Shown here: positions 25,784-34,245 of the stretch, piece after piece
Layout: every line of letters begins with the position of its first letter
Numbering within the stretch: the stretch's first letter is position 1
Origin: Cronobacter dublinensis subsp. dublinensis LMG 23823
Lineage (GTDB): Bacteria; Pseudomonadota; Gammaproteobacteria; Enterobacterales; Enterobacteriaceae
Reading direction: 5' to 3'
DNA length: 64,000 bases
Assembly (NCBI RefSeq): GCF_001277235.1
Contig: NZ_CP012266.1
Location: 1,488,001 to 1,552,000, forward strand
The notes under the pieces: generated by a model
What the model saw: the letters and a program-made list of their open reading frames with translations, nothing else
What the model was told of the DNA's origin: nothing
Database searches by the model: none
Position numbers and translations under genes: made by a program

Positions 25784-27466
25784 TTATGTGCCGGGCCAGA
25801 TGATGACGATAAGCGTACCGGCGAGGGTCAGCAGAACGTTGGCAATCGCATACGTGCCCGCATAGCCGAGCGCCGGGATATTGCTGCGCGCGGTGTCGCT
25901 GATGATCTCCATCGCAGGCGCACAGGTACGCGCGCCCATCATCGCGCCGAAGAGCAGCGCGCGGTTCATGCGCAGCACATACGCGCCAAACAGGAAGCAG
26001 ATCACAACCGGCATAAGGCTTACAATGAGACCCGCGAAGAGCATCTGGCCGCCCACAACGCCGAGCCCGTGGCCGATGCCGCTGCCCGCGCTCAGGCCAA
26101 CACCCGCCATAAACACCATCAGGCCGAACTCTTTAACCATCATCAGCGCGCCCTGCGGGATATAACCAAACGTCGGGTGGTTGGCGCGCAGGAAGCCGAG
26201 CATGATGCCCGCGAACAGCAGCCCCGCCGCGTTACCGATGCCGAAGCTGAACGAGCTGAACTGGAACGTGATCATCCCAATCATCAGGCCGACAATAAAG
26301 AAAGCGCAGAAGGCGAGGAGGTCGGTCACCTGGCTGTGAATGGAGATAAACCCGATGCGGTCGGCGATGGTTTTCACGCGTCGCGCGTCGCCGCTCACCT
26401 GCAGGACGTCGCCCTTGTTAAGCACGATATTGTCATCAATCGGCATCTCAATCTGGCTGCGGATGACGCGGTTTAAGAAGCAGCCGTGATCGGTGAGCTT
26501 CACCTGGCCGAGGCGGCGACCCACCACGTTGTGGTTTTTCACCACGATCTCTTCGGTGACGATGCGCATGTCCAGCAGGTCGCGGTCGAACACCTCTTTA
26601 CCGTTACGAAAGCTCGGGTCGAGGCGCGCGTGCGCGTCCGGGTAGCCCACCAGCGCGATTTCATCGCCCATCTGCAACACCGCGTCGCCGTCCGGGTTCG
26701 CGAGAATGCCGTTGCGGCGGATACGCTCGATGTAGCAGCCGGTCTGACGATAAATGCCGAGCTCGCGCAGGTTTTTGCCATCAGCCCAGGCGACCAGCTC
26801 CGGCCCCACACGATAGGCGCGAATAACCGGCAGATAGACTTTGCGGTTGGCGTCAGTGTCGAGACCGCGCTCGCGTGCAATCTGCTGGGCGCTGGTTTGC
26901 AGGTCCTGATGCTGAAGCTTTGGCAGATAGCGCGCACCGAAAATCAGGCTGACCAGACCGATAAGATAAGTCAGCGCATAGCCGAGGCTCAGGTGATCCA
27001 GCGCCTGGGCGAGCTGCGCGCCTTCCATGCCCGCGTGACGCAGCGTGTCGCCCGCGCCCACCAGCACCGGTGTTGAGGTCATCGAGCCCGCCAGCATCCC
27101 GGCGGTCAGGCCGATATCCCAGCCGAACGCCTTGCCAAGGCCGAGCGCGATAAGCAGGGCGCTTGCCACCATCACCAGCGCGAGCATCAGGTAATTTTTG
27201 CCGTCGCGAAAGAAAATGGAAAAAAAGTTGGGCCCGGCTTCCACGCCGACGCAAAAAATAAACAGCATAAAGCCGAGGTTAAGCGCGTCGGTGTTAATCG
27301 AAAAATGCTGCTGGCCTAATAATAATGAAACCACTAAAACGCCAATGGAATTACCCAGTTGCACAGAACCCAGGCGTAATTTACCAAGACACAGGCCGAG
27401 CGCCAGCACCACAAATAATAACAGGATGTAATTCCCGTTTAACAAATCTGCGACGTTTATATTCAC
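25784..27466 (-). CDS. ybjL: Putative transporter YbjL (AAE family)
   Basis: A 560-residue inner-membrane protein (E. coli 561) of the aspartate:alanine exchanger family. It has an N-terminal TM block (GLCLGKLRLGSVQLGNSIGV), two central cytoplasmic TrkA-C (RCK_C) domains (about residues 200-375) and a second TM block with GARTCAPAMEIISDTARSNIPALGYAG. The two TM blocks are duplicated AspT-type units. The substrate is unknown. The ATG at 27466 opens with MNINVADLLNGNYILLLF, as in the family. Confidence 0.95.
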   Translation of the reverse strand: MNINVADLLNGNYILLLFVVLALGLCLGKLRLGSVQLGNSIGVLVVSLLLGQQHFSINTDALNLGFMLFIFCVGVEAGPNFFSIFFRDGKNYLMLALVMVASALLIALGLGKAFGWDIGLTAGMLAGSMTSTPVLVGAGDTLRHAGMEGAQLAQALDHLSLGYALTYLIGLVSLIFGARYLPKLQHQDLQTSAQQIARERGLDTDANRKVYLPVIRAYRVGPELVAWADGKNLRELGIYRQTGCYIERIRRNGILANPDGDAVLQMGDEIALVGYPDAHARLDPSFRNGKEVFDRDLLDMRIVTEEIVVKNHNVVGRRLGQVKLTDHGCFLNRVIRSQIEMPIDDNIVLNKGDVLQVSGDARRVKTIADRIGFISIHSQVTDLLAFCAFFIVGLMIGMITFQFSSFSFGIGNAAGLLFAGIMLGFLRANHPTFGYIPQGALMMVKEFGLMVFMAGVGLSAGSGIGHGLGVVGGQMLFAGLIVSLMPVVICFLFGAYVLRMNRALLFGAMMGARTCAPAMEIISDTARSNIPALGYAGTYAIANVLLTLAGTLIVIIWPGT

Positions 27467-27755
27467 GGAGGCTAACTTCTTGTTTACCAGTAAGTTGTTG
27501 AAAGGGAGAGACTTCTGGGCTAGGATTTTGCTTATGTTTGCCGGAGGTGCGTTTGCCGGCGCAGTTATTTCGTCTGCATAAGCGTTTAGCCGCCGCTAGT
27601 TTAATCGTTATGTATAGTATCGGCCAGCAAGAATATTCTAATACCCGCAGTTAATTATGAGGCACGGATTGCCGCCATGCTTTATCTGACTAAACATCCG
27701 CAGTGGCGGAGAGGAGATCAGGTTGATACAGGCACTATCAGGGGGATATCTGTTG
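27467..27755. other. Divergent ybjL-ybjM gap
   Basis: No gene is seen in these 289 bases. TTTGCCGG occurs twice close together (from 27537 and 27552). TATAGT near 27613 is a possible -10 element. Confidence 0.35.
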
Positions 27756-28133
27756 ATGCGACGTCATAGCCGGGCTGCGACCGCCTGCTGTTTTATTCTG
27801 TTTCTGGCGGTGTTCATTGCGCAGAAAAGGGTGCTGTACTCGTTCACGCCGCTGACAGGTTCAATGGATTTAGGCATCTTATTTTTTATGCTGCCGGGGG
27901 CGCTGGCGGGTGTGTTCGCCCGTCGCGGACGCGAGCTTAAGCCGCTGCTCGGCGCGCTGGTGGCCGCGCCGGTGTGTCTGGTGCTCCTGCATCTGTGGGG
28001 CGGCGCGGGGCGGTCATTCTGGCAGGAGCTGGCGTGGATTTTCAGCGCGCTGTTCTGGTGTTCTTTCGGCTCGCTCTGCTGGCTGTTCCTGCTGACGCTG
28101 CTGCGTCGTCGTAATGGCATAAACCGGCTGTAA
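27756..28133 (+). CDS. ybjM: Inner-membrane protein YbjM
   Basis: A 125-residue, four-TM inner-membrane protein of unknown function. It matches E. coli YbjM (125 residues) in ACCFILFLAVF, GILFFMLPGALAG, KPLLGALVAAP and SFWQELAWIFSALFWC. The ATG at 27756 gives the same N-terminus as E. coli; a TTG at 27723 has a better Shine-Dalgarno (AGGAG) and would add eleven residues. The stop codon forms the loop of its own terminator. Confidence 0.9.
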   Translation: MRRHSRAATACCFILFLAVFIAQKRVLYSFTPLTGSMDLGILFFMLPGALAGVFARRGRELKPLLGALVAAPVCLVLLHLWGGAGRSFWQELAWIFSALFWCSFGSLCWLFLLTLLRRRNGINRL

Positions 28134-28143
28134 CAGCCGGTTT
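28121..28143 (+). terminator. Hairpin with the ybjM stop codon in its loop
   Basis: AAACCGGCTG, loop TAA (the ybjM stop codon), CAGCCGGTTT. A perfect ten-base stem follows into TTTCATCTTC. A ribosome reaching the stop would cover it, so termination could depend on translation. Confidence 0.75.
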
Positions 28144-28213
28144 CATCTTCTTCCTAAACGCAACGTTCCGTTAACCGCCATCCGGCGCATTACGATTATA
28201 CTGATGAGTTTTG

Positions 28214-28238
28214 AAGCCAGCCTTTAGCGGGCTTTTTT
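28214..28238 (+). terminator. Intrinsic terminator-like hairpin just upstream of nfsA
   Basis: AAGCCAGC pairs with GCGGGCTT (one mismatch) and runs into TTTTTT, ending about 28 bases before the nfsA ATG. It may be a leader attenuator for nfsA or a left-over from lost genes (grxA and ybjC lie here in K-12). Confidence 0.55.
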
Positions 28239-28265
28239 AACACCACCAGGAATAAGGAAAACGTA

Positions 28266-28988
28266 ATGACGCCAACGATTGAGCTGCTCTGCTCGCACCG
28301 TTCTATCCGCCACTACACCGATGAGCCCATCAGCGACGCCCAGCGCGAAGCGATTATTCACGCGGCGCAGTCGGCCTCAAGTTCCAGCTTCCTGCAATGC
28401 AGCTCGATTATTCGCATTACCGACCGCGCCATGCGCGAGCAGTTGGTGACGCTTACCGGCGGCCAGCCGCACGTCGCGAAGGCGGCCGAGTTCTGGGTGT
28501 TCTGCGCCGATTTCAACCGCCTTCTGCAAATCTGCCCTGAGGCGCAGCTGGGCCTTGCCGAACAGCTGCTGCTCGGCGTGGTGGACACCGCGATGCTCGG
28601 TCAGAACGCGCTGGTCGCGGCGGAATCGCTCGGCCTCGGCGGCGTTTACATCGGCGGCATTCGTAACAGTATTGAAGCGGTGACCGAACTGCTGGGCCTG
28701 CCGCAGCATGTGCTGCCGCTCTTTGGCCTGTGCCTCGGCTGGCCGGCGGACGATCCGCAGGTGAAGCCGCGTATGCCCGCCGGGCTGATGGTGCATGAAA
28801 ACCGCTATCAGCCGGTTGACCGCGAACTGCTCGCTGAGTATGACGAACAGATAGCCGACTATTATATGCACCGCGACAGCAACGCCCGCCGCGACACCTG
28901 GAGCGACCAGATCCGCCGCACCATCATCAAAGAGAACCGTCCGTTTATTCTCGACTATCTGCATAAGCAGGGCTGGGCGACGCGCTAA
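28266..28988 (+). CDS. nfsA: Oxygen-insensitive NADPH nitroreductase NfsA
   Basis: A cytoplasmic FMN-containing flavoprotein that reduces nitroaromatics and quinones by two electrons, using NADPH. It has 240 residues, as in E. coli. The FMN-binding N-terminal HRSIRHYTDEP, the SSSSFLQCSSI loop, the ESLGLGGVYIGG segment and the C-terminal RRTIIKENRPFILDYLHKQG are all present. The ATG at 28266 follows AATAAGGAAAACG. In E. coli nfsA follows ybjC in a SoxRS-controlled operon and is cotranscribed with rimK and ybjN; ybjC is missing here. Confidence 0.97.
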   Translation: MTPTIELLCSHRSIRHYTDEPISDAQREAIIHAAQSASSSSFLQCSSIIRITDRAMREQLVTLTGGQPHVAKAAEFWVFCADFNRLLQICPEAQLGLAEQLLLGVVDTAMLGQNALVAAESLGLGGVYIGGIRNSIEAVTELLGLPQHVLPLFGLCLGWPADDPQVKPRMPAGLMVHENRYQPVDRELLAEYDEQIADYYMHRDSNARRDTWSDQIRRTIIKENRPFILDYLHKQGWATR

Positions 28989-29001
28989 GCCGTTTTACAT
29001 T

Positions 29002-29019
29002 CCCCCGCCCGCGCGGGGG
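29002..29019. terminator. GC-rich hairpin between nfsA and rimK
   Basis: CCCCCGC and GCGGGGG form a seven-base stem without a U-tract. It is more likely an mRNA-processing or pausing structure in the nfsA-rimK operon than a full stop. Confidence 0.5.
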
Positions 29020-29065
29020 CGTGTATGATAGGCCGGTTTTCACGACGTGTTCAGAGAGGTGCAGG

Positions 29066-29968
29066 GTGAAAATCGCCATTTTGTCCCGGGACGGTACGCT
29101 CTATTCTTGTAAACGCCTGCGCGAAGCCGCCACGCGACGCGGCCATCAGGTGGAAATCCTCGATCCGCTTTCCTGCTATATGACCATCAACCCGACGGCG
29201 TCCTGTGTGCATTACAAGGGCCGTCAGCTGCCGCATTTCGACGCGGTTATCCCGCGTATCGGCTCCGCCATCACCTTTTACGGCACCGCCGCGCTGCGCC
29301 AGTTCGAGATGCTCGGCAGTTACCCGCTCAATGAATCGGTGGCCATCACGCGCGCGCGCGACAAGCTGCGTTCGCTGCAGCTGCTGGCGCGCCAGGGCAT
29401 TGATCTGCCAGTCACCGGCATCGCCCATTCGCCGGACGACACCAGCGATCTTATCGACATGGTGGGCGGCGCGCCGCTGGTGGTGAAGCTGGTGGAGGGC
29501 ACGCAGGGCATCGGTGTGGTGCTGGCGGAAACCCGCCAGGCGGCCGAAAGCGTGATTGACGCCTTTCGCGGGCTCAACGCGCACATACTGGTGCAGGAAT
29601 ATATTAAAGAGGCCAAAGGGCGCGATATTCGCTGTCTGGTGGTGGGCGACCGCGTCGTCGCGGCCATCGAGCGGCAGGCGAAAGAGGGTGATTTTCGCTC
29701 GAACCTGCATCGCGGCGGCGTGGCGCGCATTGCTGAGATAAGCGAACGCGAGCGGGAAATCGCCATTAAAGCCGCCGCGACGCTGGGGCTCGATGTGGCG
29801 GGCGTCGATATTCTTCGCGCCGAACGCGGCCCGCTGGTGATGGAGGTGAACGCCTCGCCGGGGCTGGAAGGCATTGAAAAAACCACGGGGCTTGATATCG
29901 CCGGCCAGATGATTGCCTGGATTGAGCGTCACGCGCGGCCCGGCTACTGCCTCAAAACCGGCGGCTGA
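29066..29968 (+). CDS. rimK: Ribosomal protein S6 glutamate ligase RimK
   Basis: RimK adds glutamates to the C-terminus of ribosomal protein S6 and is an ATP-grasp enzyme. The 300-residue product equals the E. coli length. It starts with GTG at 29066 (KIAILSRDGTLYSC follows), behind GAGAGG. ATP-grasp features include VVKLVEGTQGIGVVLAE (about 140-156), RDIRCLVVGD and the metal-binding VMEVNASPGLEGIE. An upstream reading from 29021 adds residues that do not belong to the family. Confidence 0.96.
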   Translation: MKIAILSRDGTLYSCKRLREAATRRGHQVEILDPLSCYMTINPTASCVHYKGRQLPHFDAVIPRIGSAITFYGTAALRQFEMLGSYPLNESVAITRARDKLRSLQLLARQGIDLPVTGIAHSPDDTSDLIDMVGGAPLVVKLVEGTQGIGVVLAETRQAAESVIDAFRGLNAHILVQEYIKEAKGRDIRCLVVGDRVVAAIERQAKEGDFRSNLHRGGVARIAEISEREREIAIKAAATLGLDVAGVDILRAERGPLVMEVNASPGLEGIEKTTGLDIAGQMIAWIERHARPGYCLKTGG

Positions 29969-30049
29969 CGCGCGTCATGGTATAACGTCCGTTTTTTGCG
30001 TAAGCTATCCGATTGACATGTTTGTTTACTAAAATGAGGCTACAGGTTT

Positions 30050-30529
30050 ATGGATTCACTCGTCGTCCCCACGCTGGACACCCTGCGCCGCTGGCTCGAT
30101 AACCTCGGCGTGAGCTTTTTCGAGTGTGATACCTGCCAGGCGCTCCATCTTCCGCACATGCAGAATTTCGACGGCGTGTTCGACGCCAAGATAGATCTGG
30201 TGGATAACGTGGTGCTTTTTTCCGCGATGGCGGAAATCAAGCCCTCGGCACTGCTTACGGTCGCCTCCGATCTCTCGGCTATCAATGCCGGTTCGTTGAC
30301 GTTAAAAGCGTTTCTCGACATTCAGGATGACAATCTGCCGAAGCTGGTAGTGTGCCAGACGCTGCTGACTGAGGTCGGCGTGACGGTGGAGCAGTTCGAG
30401 GCGTTTTATCGCCAGAGCGAACAGCAAACCTCGATGGTCATTATGGAAGCGCGTGCGCAGCAGCTGATTTACGCGCCTGAAGAGGACGAAAAAGGCGAAC
30501 CCGTAGTGAATAACCATTTTCTTCACTGA
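30050..30529 (+). CDS. ybjN: YbjN family protein
   Basis: A 159-residue cytoplasmic protein (E. coli 158) with the YbjN fold, which resembles type III secretion chaperones. In E. coli its level affects motility, biofilm and stress responses, but the mechanism is unknown. It is recognisable by SFFECDTCQALHLPHMQNFD near residue 23, DAKIDLVDN and the C-terminal NHFLH. It is followed by a good terminator at 30546. Confidence 0.93.
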   Translation: MDSLVVPTLDTLRRWLDNLGVSFFECDTCQALHLPHMQNFDGVFDAKIDLVDNVVLFSAMAEIKPSALLTVASDLSAINAGSLTLKAFLDIQDDNLPKLVVCQTLLTEVGVTVEQFEAFYRQSEQQTSMVIMEARAQQLIYAPEEDEKGEPVVNNHFLH

Positions 30530-30545
30530 TCCCGCCTGCTTTTAG

Positions 30546-30587
30546 CGCAGTCGCCACCAGGGCGACTGCGTATTTCGATTTTTTATT
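30546..30587 (+). terminator. Terminator after ybjN
   Basis: CGCAGTCGCC, loop ACCAG, GGCGACTGCG: a perfect ten-base stem followed by a T-rich run including six consecutive T. Confidence 0.85.
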
Positions 30588-30888
30588 CTGCATTGAAACT
30601 GTTGCGATAGCATAAATCACCGCTCACCGTCCCGTTTTGGCTTATCACATAGACCAAATCTGACTAAAAAATTGTTAAAAGGCGTTTTTTATTCCGGGCT
30701 ATAGCCTCCGGGTCAGGCTACAGTTATCCTTGCGAGGCTGCATACAGCGTGCAACATCTGCTGGAGAGTCGCTCTCCTTTTTTCTGCGCAGAATGACCAT
30801 CTATGCATGAATCTTGCATATGTTTAATTGCGTAAATTTAGTTCGCGCCCGCGCGGACTTTTACCCTTTATTCAGAAGGAAAACAGAT
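30588..30888 (+). promoter_or_regulatory. potF leader region with an internal terminator-like hairpin
   Basis: This stretch carries no gene. TAGCCT (30702-30707) pairs with AGGCTA (30715-30720). GGAGAG-TCG-CTCTCC followed by TTTTTT (30763-30783) is a compact intrinsic terminator about 105 bases ahead of the potF ATG. A transcript started upstream would end there as a short RNA or be attenuated; a promoter between 30784 and 30870 could bypass it. Confidence 0.5.
30763..30783 (+). terminator. Terminator-like hairpin in the potF leader
   Basis: GGAGAG (763-768), loop TCG, CTCTCC (772-777), then six T. The stem and U-tract are both good. What transcript it ends is not evident, as ybjN already has its own terminator. 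Confidence 0.65.
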
Positions 30889-32001
30889 ATGTCCACCCAG
30901 AGTAAAAAATGGTTATCGGGTGTAGTTGCCGGTGCGTTGATGGCCGTATGTGCGACGACCTCAGCGGCTGAACAGAAAACGCTGCATGTGTATAACTGGT
31001 CAGATTATATCGCCCCGGACACCATTGCGAACTTCACCAAAGAGACCGGCATTAAAGTCGTCTATGACGTGTTCGATTCCAACGAGGTCCTGGAAGGCAA
31101 ACTGATGGCGGGCAGCACCGGCTTCGATCTGGTGGTGCCTTCCGCAAGCTTCCTTGAGCGCCAGCTCACGGCAGGCGTTTTCCAGCCGCTCGACAAGAGC
31201 AAACTGCCGAACTGGAAAAACCTCGACCCGGAAATCCTCAAGCTGGTGGCGAAGCACGATCCGGATAACAAATACGCCATGCCGTATCTCTGGGCGACCA
31301 CCGGTATCGGCTATAACGTGGACAAAGTCAAAGCCGCGCTTGGTAAAGACGCCCCGGTGAACAGCTGGGATCTGGTGCTAAAGCCGGAAAACCTCGAAAA
31401 ACTGAAAAGCTGCGGCGTCTCGTTCCTGGATGCTCCTGAAGAGATCTTCGCCACCGTGCTGAACTACCTCGGCAAAGATCCGAACAGCAGCAAAGCGGAC
31501 GACTACAGCGGCGCGGCGACCGACCTGCTGCTGAAGCTGCGCCCGAACATTCGCTACTTCCACTCCTCGCAGTACATTAACGATCTGGCGAACGGCGACA
31601 CCTGCGTGGCCATCGGCTGGGCGGGCGATGTCTGGCAGGCGGCGAACCGCGCGAAAGAAGCGAAGAACGGCGTCAACATCTCCTACTCCATTCCGAAAGA
31701 GGGCGCGCTGGCGTTCTTTGACGTCTTCGCGATGCCGGCAGACGCCAAAAACAAAGAAGAAGCGTATGAGTTCCTCAACTACCTGATGCGCCCGGATGTT
31801 ATGGCGCACATCAGCGATCACGTCTACTACGCGAGCGGTAACAAAGCATCCACGCCGCTGGTGAGCAAAGAAGTGCGTGATAACCCAGGCATCTACCCAC
31901 CGGCGGACGTGATGGCCAAGCTCTTTACCCTTAAGGTGCAGGAGCCGAAGCTGGATCGCGTGAGAACCCGCGCCTGGACCAAAGTGAAAAGCGGTAAATA
32001 A
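30889..32001 (+). CDS. potF: Putrescine-binding periplasmic protein PotF
   Basis: Periplasmic receptor of the putrescine ABC importer PotFGHI. It has 370 residues, as in E. coli. The signal peptide ends near TTSAA (residue 26). The mature protein opens with TLHVYNWSDYIAPDT, where W37/S38-type residues line the ligand site, and contains the conserved FDLVVPSASFLERQ, AIGWAGDVWQA and VKVKSGK-like end. ATG 30889 follows AGAAGGAAAAC. It leads the four-gene operon. Confidence 0.97.
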   Translation: MSTQSKKWLSGVVAGALMAVCATTSAAEQKTLHVYNWSDYIAPDTIANFTKETGIKVVYDVFDSNEVLEGKLMAGSTGFDLVVPSASFLERQLTAGVFQPLDKSKLPNWKNLDPEILKLVAKHDPDNKYAMPYLWATTGIGYNVDKVKAALGKDAPVNSWDLVLKPENLEKLKSCGVSFLDAPEEIFATVLNYLGKDPNSSKADDYSGAATDLLLKLRPNIRYFHSSQYINDLANGDTCVAIGWAGDVWQAANRAKEAKNGVNISYSIPKEGALAFFDVFAMPADAKNKEEAYEFLNYLMRPDVMAHISDHVYYASGNKASTPLVSKEVRDNPGIYPPADVMAKLFTLKVQEPKLDRVRTRAWTKVKSGK

Positions 32002-32140
32002 GGCTGCCTTACCGTAAGCGGTCTGCATCGGGGCGGTGCAACTGCCCCACAACAGGACAGAGGACATGTGCCTCTGTTCTGCCATTTGTGCGGCGACCGG
32101 GCCGCACAGGTACTTTTGCTTTTTGCCGGAGAGCAATGTA

Positions 32141-33274
32141 GTGAATGACGCTATTCCCCGCCCACAGGCGAAACCCCGCAAGGCGCTGACCCCGCTGCTG
32201 GAAATCCGTAACCTGACCAAATCGTTTGACGGCCAGCACGCCGTGGACGACGTCAGCCTGACTATCTATAAAGGCGAAATTTTCGCGCTGCTCGGCGCCT
32301 CCGGGTGCGGAAAATCGACGCTGCTGCGCATGCTCGCGGGCTTTGAAACGCCGACCGCCGGGCAGATCGTGCTGGACGGCGTGGATCTCTCCCACGTGCC
32401 GCCTTACCAGCGCCCGATCAATATGATGTTCCAGTCTTACGCGCTCTTCCCGCATATGACGGTCGAGCAGAACATCGCCTTTGGCCTGAAGCAGGACAAA
32501 CTGCCGAAGGCGGAGATCGCAAGCCGCGTCGAAGAGATGCTCGGGCTGGTACATATGCAGGAGTTCGCCAAACGTAAGCCGCACCAGCTGTCCGGTGGCC
32601 AGCGTCAGCGCGTGGCGCTCGCCCGCAGTCTCGCCAAACGCCCGAAACTGCTGCTGCTCGACGAGCCGATGGGCGCGCTTGATAAAAAACTGCGCGACCG
32701 TATGCAGCTCGAAGTAGTGGATATTCTTGAGCGCGTCGGCGTGACATGTGTGATGGTGACGCACGATCAGGAAGAGGCGATGACGATGGCGGGTCGAATC
32801 GCCATTATGAACCGCGGCAAGTTTGTGCAGATAGGCGAGCCGGAAGAGATCTACGAACACCCGACGACGCGCTACAGCGCCGAGTTTATCGGCTCGGTCA
32901 ATGTGTTTGACGGCCTGCTGCGCGAGCGCCGCGACGACGGGTTAATCATCGACGCGCCGGGGCTGGTGCATCCGCTGAAGGTTGACCCGGACGCCTCGGT
33001 GGTAGACGGCGTGCCGGTACACGTGGCGCTGCGCCCGGAAAAAGTCATGCTCTGCGACGAACCGCCCGCCGATGGCTTTAACTTTGGCGTCGGCGAGGTC
33101 GTGCACATCGCCTATCTCGGCGACCTTTCTATCTACCATGTGCGGCTGCACAGCGGGCAGATGATCAGCGCCCAGTTGCAGAACGCGCACCGCTACCGCA
33201 AAGGCGCGCCCACCTGGGGCGATGAAGTCCGCCTGTGCTGGGATGCGGACAGCTGCGTTGTGCTGACGGTGTAA
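32141..33274 (+). CDS. potG: Putrescine ABC importer ATPase PotG
   Basis: ATP-binding subunit of PotFGHI, 377 residues as in E. coli. Walker A is GASGCGKS, signature LSGGQRQR, Walker B LLLLDEP, followed by the C-terminal TOBE regulatory domain (about 290-377). The start is the GTG at 32141 (second of two adjacent GTA/GTG codons), behind GGAGAG. The N-terminus NDAIPRPQAKPRKALTPLLE is nearly the same as E. coli. The next gene starts 11 bases after its stop. Confidence 0.97.
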   Translation: MNDAIPRPQAKPRKALTPLLEIRNLTKSFDGQHAVDDVSLTIYKGEIFALLGASGCGKSTLLRMLAGFETPTAGQIVLDGVDLSHVPPYQRPINMMFQSYALFPHMTVEQNIAFGLKQDKLPKAEIASRVEEMLGLVHMQEFAKRKPHQLSGGQRQRVALARSLAKRPKLLLLDEPMGALDKKLRDRMQLEVVDILERVGVTCVMVTHDQEEAMTMAGRIAIMNRGKFVQIGEPEEIYEHPTTRYSAEFIGSVNVFDGLLRERRDDGLIIDAPGLVHPLKVDPDASVVDGVPVHVALRPEKVMLCDEPPADGFNFGVGEVVHIAYLGDLSIYHVRLHSGQMISAQLQNAHRYRKGAPTWGDEVRLCWDADSCVVLTV

Positions 33275-33285
33275 GGAGGCGAAAC

Positions 33286-34245
33286 ATGAGTTCCCTTGAA
33301 CGTCAAAGCGAGCCGCCGTCCGCCGCACCCGGCGGGTTCCGGTTATGGCTCGCGCGCCTGCAAATGGCGCATGGCCGCAAGCTGGTTATCGCGCTGCCCT
33401 ACGTGTGGCTGATCCTGCTGTTTATGCTGCCGTTCCTGATTGTCTTTAAAATCAGCCTGGCGGAAATGGCGCGGGCTATTCCGCCGTATACCGATCTGGT
33501 GAGCTGGGCGGACGATCAGCTGTCGGTGACGCTGAACATCGGCAACTTCCTGCAACTGACCGACGATCCGCTCTATTTCGAGGCGTATTTGCAGTCATTG
33601 CAGGTGGCGGCGATTTCGACGCTGTTCTGTCTGCTGCTCGGCTATCCGCTCGCCTGGGCGGTCGCGCACAGCAAGCCCTCGACGCGTAATATCCTGCTGC
33701 TGCTGGTTATCCTGCCGTCGTGGACGTCGTTTCTTATTCGCGTCTACGCCTGGATGGGCATTCTCAAAGAGAACGGGGTGCTGAACAACGTGCTGCTGTG
33801 GCTCGGCGTTATCGATCAGCCGCTCGCGATTCTGCACACCAATCTCGCGGTCTATATCGGGATCGTCTACGCCTATCTGCCGTTCATGGTGCTGCCGATT
33901 TACACCGCGCTGACCCGCATCGACTATTCGCTGGTGGAAGCCTCGCTCGATCTGGGCGCGCGCCCGGTCAAAACCTTCTTCAGCATTATCGTGCCGCTCA
34001 CCAAAAGCGGGATTATCGCGGGCTCGATGCTGGTGTTTATCCCGGCGGTTGGGGAGTTCGTTATCCCGGAACTGCTCGGCGGGCCGGACAGCATCATGAT
34101 TGGCCGCGTGCTGTGGCAGGAGTTCTTTAACAACCGCGACTGGCCGGTGGCCTCGGCGGTGGCGATCACCATGCTGGTGGTGCTTATCGTGCCCATCATG
34201 TGGTTCCACAAGTATCAGAACAAAACGATGGGAGACCATGCATGA
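33286..34245 (+). CDS. potH: Putrescine ABC importer permease PotH
   Basis: Inner-membrane permease, 319 residues (E. coli 317) with six TM helices and an extended cytoplasmic N-terminus. The EAA loop is SLVEASLDLGARPVKTFFSIIVPLT. ATG 33286 lies behind a perfect AAGGAGG. The stop overlaps the potI ATG (ATGA), coupling their translation. Confidence 0.97.
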   Translation: MSSLERQSEPPSAAPGGFRLWLARLQMAHGRKLVIALPYVWLILLFMLPFLIVFKISLAEMARAIPPYTDLVSWADDQLSVTLNIGNFLQLTDDPLYFEAYLQSLQVAAISTLFCLLLGYPLAWAVAHSKPSTRNILLLLVILPSWTSFLIRVYAWMGILKENGVLNNVLLWLGVIDQPLAILHTNLAVYIGIVYAYLPFMVLPIYTALTRIDYSLVEASLDLGARPVKTFFSIIVPLTKSGIIAGSMLVFIPAVGEFVIPELLGGPDSIMIGRVLWQEFFNNRDWPVASAVAITMLVVLIVPIMWFHKYQNKTMGDHA

